NCBI GenBank assembly: GCA_046262415.1
Contig: JBHEMU010000036.1
Coordinates: 1 to 26,020 of the forward strand
From: JACDAS01 sp046262415
GTDB taxonomy: Bacteria; Actinomycetota; Thermoleophilia; Gaiellales; Gaiellaceae
Direction: 5' to 3'
DNA: 26,020 nt
The notes under the pieces were generated by a model. The model was given only the letters and a program-made list of their open reading frames with translations. It did no database searches and had not been told where the DNA came from. Shown here in pieces: positions 8,350-14,889 of this stretch. The translations under genes and the position numbers were made by a program. Positions within the stretch are counted from its first letter, which is position 1. Each line of letters begins with the position of its first letter.

Positions 8350-10871
8350 CGGCCGCCTGCCATGATCAGGCGGAGGACGCCGCGCTCGGGGAAGCTCGGG
8401 TCGTTGTCCAGCCGCGCGATCTCGAGCCGGCCGATCGGGAGCGTGCCCTCGTCGACCGGCTTGCGGCTCGGCACGCCGAGGCGCTCGAACGTGAGCACGC
8501 GGACGTCGCGGACGCCCGGTACGGCGGCCGCGGTGGCGACGATCGGGCTGAGGAAGACGGGCTGGCCGAAGGTGAAGCTGTCCGAGTGGAAGTAGCCGCG
8601 GCGCCCGTCGGGCAGCGTGCGGCTGCCGAGTGCCTCGAGCAGTGCGGTCGCGACGTCGCCGCGGAAGTAGCCGGGCTCGACGCAGACGTCGAGCTCGAGC
8701 TCGAGCGCGACGAAGCGGGGCCCGTCGATCTCGAGGTCGTGACCTGCCATCCGGTAGCGCTCGAGGTGCGCGCGCAGCCGGGCCTCGAAGTCGTGCTCGA
8801 CCGGCCGGGCGCCGAGCCGGTCGACGGTGAGGTAGACGGTCCGCCACGACCCCGTCCAGCGGACCGTCGCCTGCGCGCGCTGGACCTCCGCGTGCCGCTG
8901 GGCGAGGGTCGCGTAGTCCTCCGGCGTGACCGCGCGCTCGAGCGTCCGGAAGGCCGTCGGCGCGTCGAGGCGGACGCGCTCAAGGCTCTCCGGATCGGTG
9001 CCGCCGCGCGCGGGGAGCGGGTTGCGAAGCGACTCGACCGCGTCCGCGAGTCCCGGCTCGTCGAGCACGACGTGGTGGATCGAGCGGGCGCCGACGTTCC
9101 CGCGCGCGCCGCTGCCGATCCGATAGGTCGCATGGAGGTCGACACGCGGAGCGGGGCGCGCGCCGTGCTCGCCGTCGCCGAACCGCAGCGTCGCGCGCCC
9201 TGCGTCGTCGACCTCCGCCACGAACTCTGGTGCGAAGGCGTCGCTCGAGAGCAGGTCGCGCTGCGGCAGCCAGCGCCTCTCGTCCTCGTCGCGGAGCGCG
9301 ACGACCGGCAGCACGCGCGCCAGCTCCCAGCTCATCGCCTCGGCGGCCGAGGCATCCGGGTCGAAGAAGAGGCGCTGGCGGCGGCCGTCGACGACGGCGG
9401 TGCGGGCGACGCGGGCGGCCTGCGTGAGCGGCGCGCCGGCCAGCGGCGGCGCGAACCGCGCGGGGACGGTCTCGACGACCGCGCCGCCGCACCGCTCGCA
9501 CGCGTCCCGCGCGGGGCCCGGGCGCGGCGGCGGCGGGGCCCCGAGCGGCTCCTCGCCCGCGATCGTGCGGCCGTGGTCGGCGAGGACGAGGTTGCCGCGG
9601 GCGACGGTGACGCCGTCGACGTAGCGGCGGCCGTGCTCGGCGTCGGTGCGCGCCGAGAGGCAGAACGGGAACGTGAGAGCGTCCTCGACGCCCCAGGCGA
9701 TCTCCGTGACGCGCTGCCCCTGGGTGTCGTCGCTCGGGTCGGGAAAGAGCGGATCCTCGAGCAGGCGCGGCTGCTCCGAGAGGCGGACGACGTGGCGGCG
9801 CAGCGGGTCGGCGTCCTCCTCCGCGCCGGTGCGCGGGCCGATCACCTCCTCGAGCAGGAGCAGGTCGCCCTTGCCGAGCTCCGGCCAGTGGCCGGCGAGC
9901 GTTGCTCGCGTGGCGCCCTCGGGGAGACAGCACTCGCGCTCGCCCCAGGCGTACAGGGCGAGCTCGTCGTGCTCGGCCCGGATCGTGACGTCGTGCATCG
10001 TCTCGAAGACCTCGGGCCGCTCCTCGAGCGCGCCTTCGTACGCGACCGAGTCGAGCACCGGGTCGCGGCCGGGCAGCTCGGTGAGGAGGCGGCGCTTGGC
10101 CGGCAGGGTCACCGCGGACTCGCCCTTGGCGTTCAGGTGGACGAAGACCCGGGCGTTGCAGCCGTCGTGCATTGGGTAGTCGAGCAGGGTCGCGTGCCGT
10201 CGGATCGAGACGCGCCGGCGCGCCGTCCCGAGGTAGGCCTCGGTCGAGACGGCGTCCTGCTCGTAGCTGAGGTAGTCGGCGGCGTAGGCGACGAGCTCGA
10301 CGAGCGCGACGCCGAGGTCGGCCGGGTTTCGCTCGGTCCACTCGGGGGCCACGAGCGCGAGGCGGTCGAGCATCAGCCGGCGGAAGCTCTCGTAGTCCTT
10401 CGCGAGGTAGTCGATCGCCGGCTCGTCGTGCGGCTCGGGCGGGCAGGCGCAGACCGAGCGGCAGTCGAAGTCGCTCGGGCACTCGACCTTGAACGAGAAG
10501 TCGACCGCCGACAGGAGCGGGTCGAGGCCCGCGAGCGGCGACCCGTCCGGCTCGACCAGGCGCAGCGTGTACGTGGAGAAGTCGCCGCGCGTGGCGACGC
10601 TGACGACGAGCACCTCGTCGTCGAAGCTCGCGTCGTCGACCGGGATCTCGCGAACCCGCTCGCCGCCGCCGATCCGGACGTTCTGCCCGGAGATCGCCAC
10701 CCCCGCGGGCGTCCGGACGAAGTTGACGCGGAGGACGCGCTGGCGGTCGGCCGGGGGCGCGCCCGCGTCGACGACCTCGAGGAAGTCGATGCCGTTCAGC
10801 GTGGCGCCGGGCTCGCGCAGCTCGGCCCGCCGCCGCTCCTCGCAGCACAGGTAGACGAGCCCGGCCGTCAT
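8346..10871 (-). CDS. Baseplate J-like wedge protein, first copy (Afp11/gp6 family)
   Basis: 841 aa from ATG 10871, overlapping the gp25-like gene by 4 nt; sequence upstream of this ATG in the same frame is shadow. The N-terminal ~140 residues are beta-rich, with a Cys-containing linker (DFDCRSVCACPPEP). A helical block follows (IDYLAKDYESFRRLMLDRL, VALVELVAYAADYLSYEQDA), typical of putative baseplate assembly proteins of eCIS. The J-core motifs FGDGEHGARP, RIGSGARGNVG, ARGGTDPESLERVRLDAP and TPEDYATLAQRHAEV are in the C-terminal half. It has exactly the same length as the next gene, though the sequences are clearly diverged. Confidence 0.9.
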   Translation of the reverse strand: MTAGLVYLCCEERRRAELREPGATLNGIDFLEVVDAGAPPADRQRVLRVNFVRTPAGVAISGQNVRIGGGERVREIPVDDASFDDEVLVVSVATRGDFSTYTLRLVEPDGSPLAGLDPLLSAVDFSFKVECPSDFDCRSVCACPPEPHDEPAIDYLAKDYESFRRLMLDRLALVAPEWTERNPADLGVALVELVAYAADYLSYEQDAVSTEAYLGTARRRVSIRRHATLLDYPMHDGCNARVFVHLNAKGESAVTLPAKRRLLTELPGRDPVLDSVAYEGALEERPEVFETMHDVTIRAEHDELALYAWGERECCLPEGATRATLAGHWPELGKGDLLLLEEVIGPRTGAEEDADPLRRHVVRLSEQPRLLEDPLFPDPSDDTQGQRVTEIAWGVEDALTFPFCLSARTDAEHGRRYVDGVTVARGNLVLADHGRTIAGEEPLGAPPPPRPGPARDACERCGGAVVETVPARFAPPLAGAPLTQAARVARTAVVDGRRQRLFFDPDASAAEAMSWELARVLPVVALRDEDERRWLPQRDLLSSDAFAPEFVAEVDDAGRATLRFGDGEHGARPAPRVDLHATYRIGSGARGNVGARSIHHVVLDEPGLADAVESLRNPLPARGGTDPESLERVRLDAPTAFRTLERAVTPEDYATLAQRHAEVQRAQATVRWTGSWRTVYLTVDRLGARPVEHDFEARLRAHLERYRMAGHDLEIDGPRFVALELELDVCVEPGYFRGDVATALLEALGSRTLPDGRRGYFHSDSFTFGQPVFLSPIVATAAAVPGVRDVRVLTFERLGVPSRKPVDEGTLPIGRLEIARLDNDPSFPERGVLRLIMAGGR

Positions 10872-11227
10872 GGCGACTCCTTGACGAGGGTCGCGATGCG
10901 CTGCTCCTGCGTGCCGCGCAGGACGTAGCGGACCGTCACCTCGAGCCGGCTGTCCTCGCCCGCCACGTCGACGCCCTCGACGACGATCAAGTCGCCGAGC
11001 CAGAGCTGGAGCGCGCCGTGGACGGTGTGCTCGGTCGCGGCCGCGAGCGCCTCGGCGTTCGGTTCGAAGACCAGGCCGAGCAGCCCGCTCCCGAACGTCG
11101 GCCGGTTCACGCGCTCGCCCGGCGCGGTGAAGAGCACCTGCTCGATCAGGTCGCGCACGTGAGCGTCGTCGTCTGCCTCCGCGGTGCGACCGCGCGCGTC
11201 GAGCCGGTAGGGGAAGTCGAGGTCCAC
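10868..11227 (-). CDS. gp25-like baseplate wedge protein (GPW_gp25, Afp9-like)
   Basis: 119 aa, GTG start at 11227, 3 nt after the stop of the PAAR-like gene. The pattern is that of the GPW/gp25 family: a short N-terminal MDLDFPYRLDARG, a helical VRDLIEQVLFTAPGERVNRP, then FGSGLLGLVFEPN and a C-terminal strand pair (LEVTVRYVLRGT). The motif PGERVNRPTFGSGL is close to the family hallmark (PGER-x-x-x-P-x-FG-x-G-L). In T4 and in eCIS this small protein binds the inner baseplate and helps trigger sheath contraction. Its length fits the family, and it is coupled to the J genes downstream. Confidence 0.93.
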   Translation of the reverse strand: MDLDFPYRLDARGRTAEADDDAHVRDLIEQVLFTAPGERVNRPTFGSGLLGLVFEPNAEALAAATEHTVHGALQLWLGDLIVVEGVDVAGEDSRLEVTVRYVLRGTQEQRIATLVKESP

Positions 11228-11230
11228 CCC

Positions 11231-11551
11231 TCAGGCTCCACGCACGCGCGTCTGGGTGAGGAGGATGTTGAGCGGCGTCCCGGTGGGTGCGCAGACGGCG
11301 ACGCTCGACTGGAGGAGCACGGGCTGTCCGCCGGCGAGGACGCGCAGCGCCCCGACCACCCACTGGGCGGTCACGCACGGGCCGTTTCCCCCGGGTGGCA
11401 CGAACGGGCAGCCGGCGATGGTGTAGGGGTTCGGCTGCGTAGTCACCGGCTGGCCCGAGACGAGCACGCGAGGGTTCGGCACCGTCGGCAGTGCCTGACC
11501 TGCGTGCGTGCACAGAACGGTGGCGCCGGCGTGGAGGAGGAAGCCCGGCAT
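11231..11551 (-). CDS. PAAR-like spike tip protein
   Basis: 106 aa from ATG 11551, 2 nt after the stop of the gp5-like spike gene; the frame is open upstream but that part is shadow. The start MPGFLLHAGATVLCTHAGQA is typical of PAAR-like (DUF4280-type) spike-sharpening proteins. His and Cys residues (H7, C14, H16, C48, C59, C87) could bind a metal at the point of the spike. Gly/Pro-rich short strands fill the rest. In eCIS the Afp10-like tip caps the VgrG-like trimer. The position directly between spike and gp25 supports this. Confidence 0.8.
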   Translation of the reverse strand: MPGFLLHAGATVLCTHAGQALPTVPNPRVLVSGQPVTTQPNPYTIAGCPFVPPGGNGPCVTAQWVVGALRVLAGGQPVLLQSSVAVCAPTGTPLNILLTQTRVRGA

Positions 11552-11553
11552 GC

Positions 11554-12057
11554 CTAGATCACGTCCAGCGCGCCGTTGTTGAAGGAGACCTGCGGGCCGG
11601 TGAGCTTCACCGTCGCGCCCATGCCGTTCGTGACCTCGATCCCGGTCCCGGTGACGGAGATCTTCCCGCCCTGCGAGGTCTCGAGCGTGATCCCGCCGAT
11701 CCCGGGGGTGTCGTCGAGGAGGATCGAGTGACCGCCCTCGGTGCGGATCATCACCTTCTTCCACGGCGGCGGAGGGACGAGCAGCGTCGGCGGCATCTCT
11801 GCCGCGGTTCCCCACCAGCAGCCGGCGTAGATCGGGTAGTCGGGATCGCCGTGCTCGAACTCGATCCAGACGCCCGCACCCTCGGCGGGCACGGCGAAGA
11901 AGCCGGTCGCCGACCCGCCGAACGGCGCGCACGGCATGGCCCAGCCGCTCTCCGCGTCCCCGGTCACGTCCGGCACCCGCGCGCGCACCCGGCCGATCAT
12001 CAGCGGGTCCTCGTTGTCGCTCACCACGCCGCGGTACTTGCCGAAGAACTGGGTCAC
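11554..12057 (-). CDS. gp5/VgrG-like spike protein, stand-alone OB-fold plus beta-prism (Afp8 C-terminal half)
   Basis: 167 aa, GTG start at 12057 overlapping the hub gene stop by 4 nt. Residues about 1-100 are the gp5/base V OB-fold: GKYRGVVSDNEDPLMIGRVR and VWIEFEHGDPDYPIYAGCWW. Residues about 100-167 are short alternating strands (MIRTEGGHSILLDDT, GGITLETSQGGKISVTG) that would build the trimeric needle. In Afp/PVC this part is fused to the gp27-like hub in one VgrG-like protein; here the two halves are separate genes. The protein forms the piercing spike at the end of the inner tube, topped by the PAAR-like protein. Confidence 0.9.
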   Translation of the reverse strand: MTQFFGKYRGVVSDNEDPLMIGRVRARVPDVTGDAESGWAMPCAPFGGSATGFFAVPAEGAGVWIEFEHGDPDYPIYAGCWWGTAAEMPPTLLVPPPPWKKVMIRTEGGHSILLDDTPGIGGITLETSQGGKISVTGTGIEVTNGMGATVKLTGPQVSFNNGALDVI

Positions 12058-13172
12058 GGGAGCACCGCCGGCGTCAGCGAGCCCGTGCCCTCGCGGCTCA
12101 GCTCGAACCGCTGCGTGTAGCTGCCGCGCTCGATCGTGTGGGTGACGCGGCGGACGTAGTAGAAGCCGTCGTAGGAAAAGCCGGCCCCGCGGACGCCGAC
12201 GAGCCGGCGCGCCCGGAGGGCATGGCCGTAGCGCGCCGTGTCGACCGTCCCGTTCGCCGACACCGAGTCGGGCGCGTTCGTGGCGGCGGCGAGCCCTGCG
12301 AGCGCCGCCTGCGCCGGGTTCCGTTGCGCGGTGTCGCGCGTGAGCACCGTGCGCGCGGGAGGCGTTGGCGAGAGTGCGAGCGGCGGCACCTTCAGCGAAG
12401 GCAGCTGCGGGAGCGGCAGGCTCATCTTCGTGAAGGGCTCGACGAAGCTCCCCCGTACGCCGACGGAAGCCAGACCGTCCTGCGAGAAGCTGAGGTTGCG
12501 CGCGGTCGTGGCGGCGCCCATGTCCACGGTCAGCGCCGGCTGCGGCAGGCCGAGCCGGTTCTCGGGCCCGAGATAGGCGGTCGAGACGCCGAGCGTGAGC
12601 GGCTCGACGTAGAAGACGAAGCCGTTTCGCCGGGCGATGCGGTTTAGGAAGGCGAGGTCCGTCTCCTGCTGGCGCGGGATCCGCTCGAGCTGGATCGGGA
12701 AGTCGGCCGTCGGCGCGGGGCGGGGGATCACGCCATACCTCGCGTAGCGCGCGATGACGCGGGTCGCGATCACGAAGTCGGGCTGGTTCGGGTACTCCTC
12801 GTTGCGCTCCTCGAGGTCGAACACCTGGCTCAGGTCGCGGCCCGTGACGGTCAGGGTGGACGTTCCGGGCTCGTCGCCGGGCGTGAGCTCGTGCCGCGTG
12901 ACGACGCCGTCGATCAGCACCTCCGGGAGGACGCCGAAGAGCACTCCGAGGACGACCCGTCGCATCGGGTCCACGACGCCGCTCGTGAGCAGGCTCGAGT
13001 CGATCACCGCGTCCTTGCCGACGGCGAAGCGGAGCTGGAAGCCGTCCCCCGCGCGGTCGTCGTTGGTCACCTCCACATGCCGGAGCGCCGTCGCCAGCCC
13101 CGGCGGCGGCGCCAGCGGGATCGTCTGGCCCACGAGGAGCACGAGGCGGACGCCGAGGATGCCGGTGAGCAC
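12054..13172 (-). CDS. gp27/phage late-control D-like baseplate hub protein (Afp8 N-terminal half)
   Basis: 372 aa, GTG start at 13172, 3 nt after the LysM gene stop. The sequence follows the gpD/gp27 hub family. It contains TRHELTPGDEPGTSTLTVTG and RDLSQVFDLEE, the helical FVIATRVIARYARYGVIP, and the family block RQQETDLAFLNRIARRNGF followed by FVFYVEP. A Pro-rich linker with Ala-rich segment (about 255-300) precedes a final small domain (YDGFYYVRRVTHTIERGSY) typical of the hub C-terminus. It would form the hub adaptor between the tube and the separate gp5-like spike. Confidence 0.9.
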   Translation of the reverse strand: MLTGILGVRLVLLVGQTIPLAPPPGLATALRHVEVTNDDRAGDGFQLRFAVGKDAVIDSSLLTSGVVDPMRRVVLGVLFGVLPEVLIDGVVTRHELTPGDEPGTSTLTVTGRDLSQVFDLEERNEEYPNQPDFVIATRVIARYARYGVIPRPAPTADFPIQLERIPRQQETDLAFLNRIARRNGFVFYVEPLTLGVSTAYLGPENRLGLPQPALTVDMGAATTARNLSFSQDGLASVGVRGSFVEPFTKMSLPLPQLPSLKVPPLALSPTPPARTVLTRDTAQRNPAQAALAGLAAATNAPDSVSANGTVDTARYGHALRARRLVGVRGAGFSYDGFYYVRRVTHTIERGSYTQRFELSREGTGSLTPAVLP

Positions 13173-13175
13173 GGG

Positions 13176-13481
13176 CTACAGCCCCCCGGGAAGCGGGATG
13201 TCGACGCGCCGGCCCGGCTCCTCGACGAGCTCCTCGGGGCGCAGGACGCCGTTCGCGTCGCAGATGCGCCAGAACTGCGTCGGGTCGCCGAGGTAGCGGG
13301 CGGCGAGATGGTCGAGCCGGTCGCCCTGGACGACCGTGTGCGAGACGAGCGTCGCGGTGGAAGGGGCACCCTGGACGAACCGGCGGCGTACGTAGGCGAG
13401 CACGCGCGGTTCGCCGGCGGGGTCGAGCACGGTGAGCTCGGTGGTCTCGAGGCCGGAGTAGCGGCTGGTCGGCTCGAACAC
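13176..13481 (-). CDS. LysM-domain baseplate protein (Afp7 C-terminal / gp53-like)
   Basis: 101 aa. I chose the GTG at 13481, 2 nt after the TAG of the upstream gene. The longer frame has no matching upstream signal and lies wholly inside the other gene. The N-terminal ~45 residues are short strands (TSRYSGLETTELTVLDPAG). Residues about 48-98 are a LysM domain: HTVVQGDRLDHLAARYLGDP, FWRICDANG, and a terminal VDIPLP strand. In eCIS and myophages a small LysM protein links tube and baseplate. In PVC the LysM and the CIS-tube domain belong to one protein, while here they are neighbouring genes. Confidence 0.85.
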   Translation of the reverse strand: MFEPTSRYSGLETTELTVLDPAGEPRVLAYVRRRFVQGAPSTATLVSHTVVQGDRLDHLAARYLGDPTQFWRICDANGVLRPEELVEEPGRRVDIPLPGGL

Positions 13482-13483
13482 GC

Positions 13484-14131
13484 CTAGCCCCCGCTTGTCG
13501 CCCCGGTCGCGGCGAGCGTGCCGGCGCCGGCGATCGTCGCCATCACTTCCTTCGTCACCTGGTGCGCGAGCGAGAGCGCGCCGCCGACGCTCGCCACCCC
13601 GAGTTCCTGGTAGGTGAGGACGCGCAGGCCCAGATGGACCTTCGCGAGGATCGGGTTCAGCGCCGGGTCGAAACTCTGCTCCGTGATCGTGAAGTCCGAG
13701 ATCCGCACCGGGAGGACCCGCTTGGGCCCCCAGACGAACAGCGTCAGCGGCGCCTCGGGCGGAATCACCTCGATGACGCCGACCGCCGCGAGGATCTCGT
13801 TGGCGATCACGAGCGCGCTCTTCGGGTAGACGAGCATCTCCAGCGCGGCGAGGGACGCCCCCACGCCGTTGGCGACGGTGATCGCGTCGCCCGTCTCGAG
13901 CCCGTCGGTCGCGTCGAGCTCGATGTCGACCGTGATCGACTCCTCGGGCGGCCCCGAGAGCCGCAGCGCCTCGCGCTGGTCGGCGCCTTCGCCGGCGACC
14001 TTGGGCCGGATCGTCCGCTCGAGCGTCTCGGGGTTGTACTGGAAGACGACGACGCTCGCGAGCGGGTTGAGCGGGTCGACGGCCACGATCGCGCCCTTGA
14101 GCACCCGCGGCGAGCCGGGAAAGCTCGTCAT
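13484..14131 (-). CDS. CIS tube-domain baseplate protein (Afp7-like N-terminal domain)
   Basis: 215 aa, ATG 14131 overlapping the metallopeptidase stop by 4 nt. The N-terminal VLKGAIVAVDPLNPLASVVV followed by FQYNPETLERTIRP is the hallmark of the contractile injection system tube-protein domain. Further typical blocks are ESITVDIELDATDG, LTLFVWGPKRVLPVRISDF and TEQSFDPALNPILAKVHLGL. The last ~35 residues are Ala/Gly-rich (TIAGAGTLAATGATSGG) and probably flexible. The LysM domain often fused to this domain is supplied by the next gene. The expected place is the junction of inner tube and hub. Confidence 0.9.
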   Translation of the reverse strand: MTSFPGSPRVLKGAIVAVDPLNPLASVVVFQYNPETLERTIRPKVAGEGADQREALRLSGPPEESITVDIELDATDGLETGDAITVANGVGASLAALEMLVYPKSALVIANEILAAVGVIEVIPPEAPLTLFVWGPKRVLPVRISDFTITEQSFDPALNPILAKVHLGLRVLTYQELGVASVGGALSLAHQVTKEVMATIAGAGTLAATGATSGG

Positions 14132-14889
14132 GGCCCGAACGCCTCCTGCGCGAAGTGCGAGTAGGAGTCGGCGTTGTCGATCGCGTCGTCGACGGAGAGC
14201 GTCTTGTACTTCGGCTCCCAGATGTAGGCCTCGTCGTCGCGGCCGGCGACATCGTGTGCGAGCTCGTGCACAATCGTGTTCGCCTGCGAGCTCGGCCCGG
14301 CCTTGAACCAGAGCGGGCAGATGTGCACGTCCGTCCAGACCGAGTAGACGTACGCGTGCACGTCCTTATCGCACTCGGTCTCGCACTCGAAGTCGATCGC
14401 CGAGTTGATCGCGGCGTTGATCTGGCGGTAGTGCCCCACGATCTTGCGGATGTCCTTGTCGTACGTCGTGTGGAAGTGCCTGTTGAGGAGCGCTGCGACC
14501 GGCGCCGGGAGCGGGGTCGGGAGGCTCGAGAGGCCGGTGATCACGTTCGCGACCCAGCTGGCTCCGAGCTGCGCGGCCGCGTCCGCCTTCGTCTTCCACG
14601 CAGGCGGGCAGTCCTCGAACTTGTTCGTCCCGCCCGGGCCGTGGGCGACGCCCGGCTTCTTCTCGACGCCGATCGCGGCGAAGTCGTGGCCATGCCCGCG
14701 AGGCGCTCCTTGCACGAGATGGTTACCTGGCGGCGTGCGGCGGCTCTGAGGCGACGAGGGCGCTCTCGCCGGTGCGAGCGGGCGGCGGCGGCACGCGTCG
14801 CACTCGCCACACTGCCCGACGCGGCCGCCGCACGCGCATCTCCCGCGCCGCGTCGGATCCGGCGCTCGGGTCGGGGCGTAGCTCCTCAC
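14128..14889 (-). CDS. M35-like (aspzincin/deuterolysin-type) metallopeptidase, candidate eCIS cargo effector
   Basis: 253 aa from GTG 14889, whose GTGA overlaps the stop of the DUF4157 gene. A longer frame with ATG at 14919 exists, but the 4-nt overlap matches the operon style. The N-terminus is basic and Pro-rich, with a Cys cluster (C18, C20, C27, C30, C33: RCACGG...GECDACRRR) and then GHDFAAIGV at 67-75. The C-terminal domain (about 90-253) has the zinc motif HELAH (208-212), followed by GRDDEAY (216-222) and NADSYSHFAQEA (239-250). This order, HExxH then GTxD-like and NADSY, is that of M35/lysine-specific metallo-endopeptidases, in which the Asp is the third zinc ligand. Four further Cys (94, 169, 173, 191) could form disulfides. 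There is no signal peptide. Delivery by the particle is inferred from position and N-terminal motif. Confidence 0.82.
   Translation of the reverse strand: MRSYAPTRAPDPTRRGRCACGGRVGQCGECDACRRRPLAPARAPSSPQSRRTPPGNHLVQGAPRGHGHDFAAIGVEKKPGVAHGPGGTNKFEDCPPAWKTKADAAAQLGASWVANVITGLSSLPTPLPAPVAALLNRHFHTTYDKDIRKIVGHYRQINAAINSAIDFECETECDKDVHAYVYSVWTDVHICPLWFKAGPSSQANTIVHELAHDVAGRDDEAYIWEPKYKTLSVDDAIDNADSYSHFAQEAFGP

Noticed and set aside
8586..10928. Very long plus-strand open frame (780 codons) opposite the first J gene
   Set aside because: Antisense to a well-recognised baseplate gene; the Arg/Ala/Val/Glu-rich product has no family pattern and is what GC-rich codon bias produces on the opposite strand.
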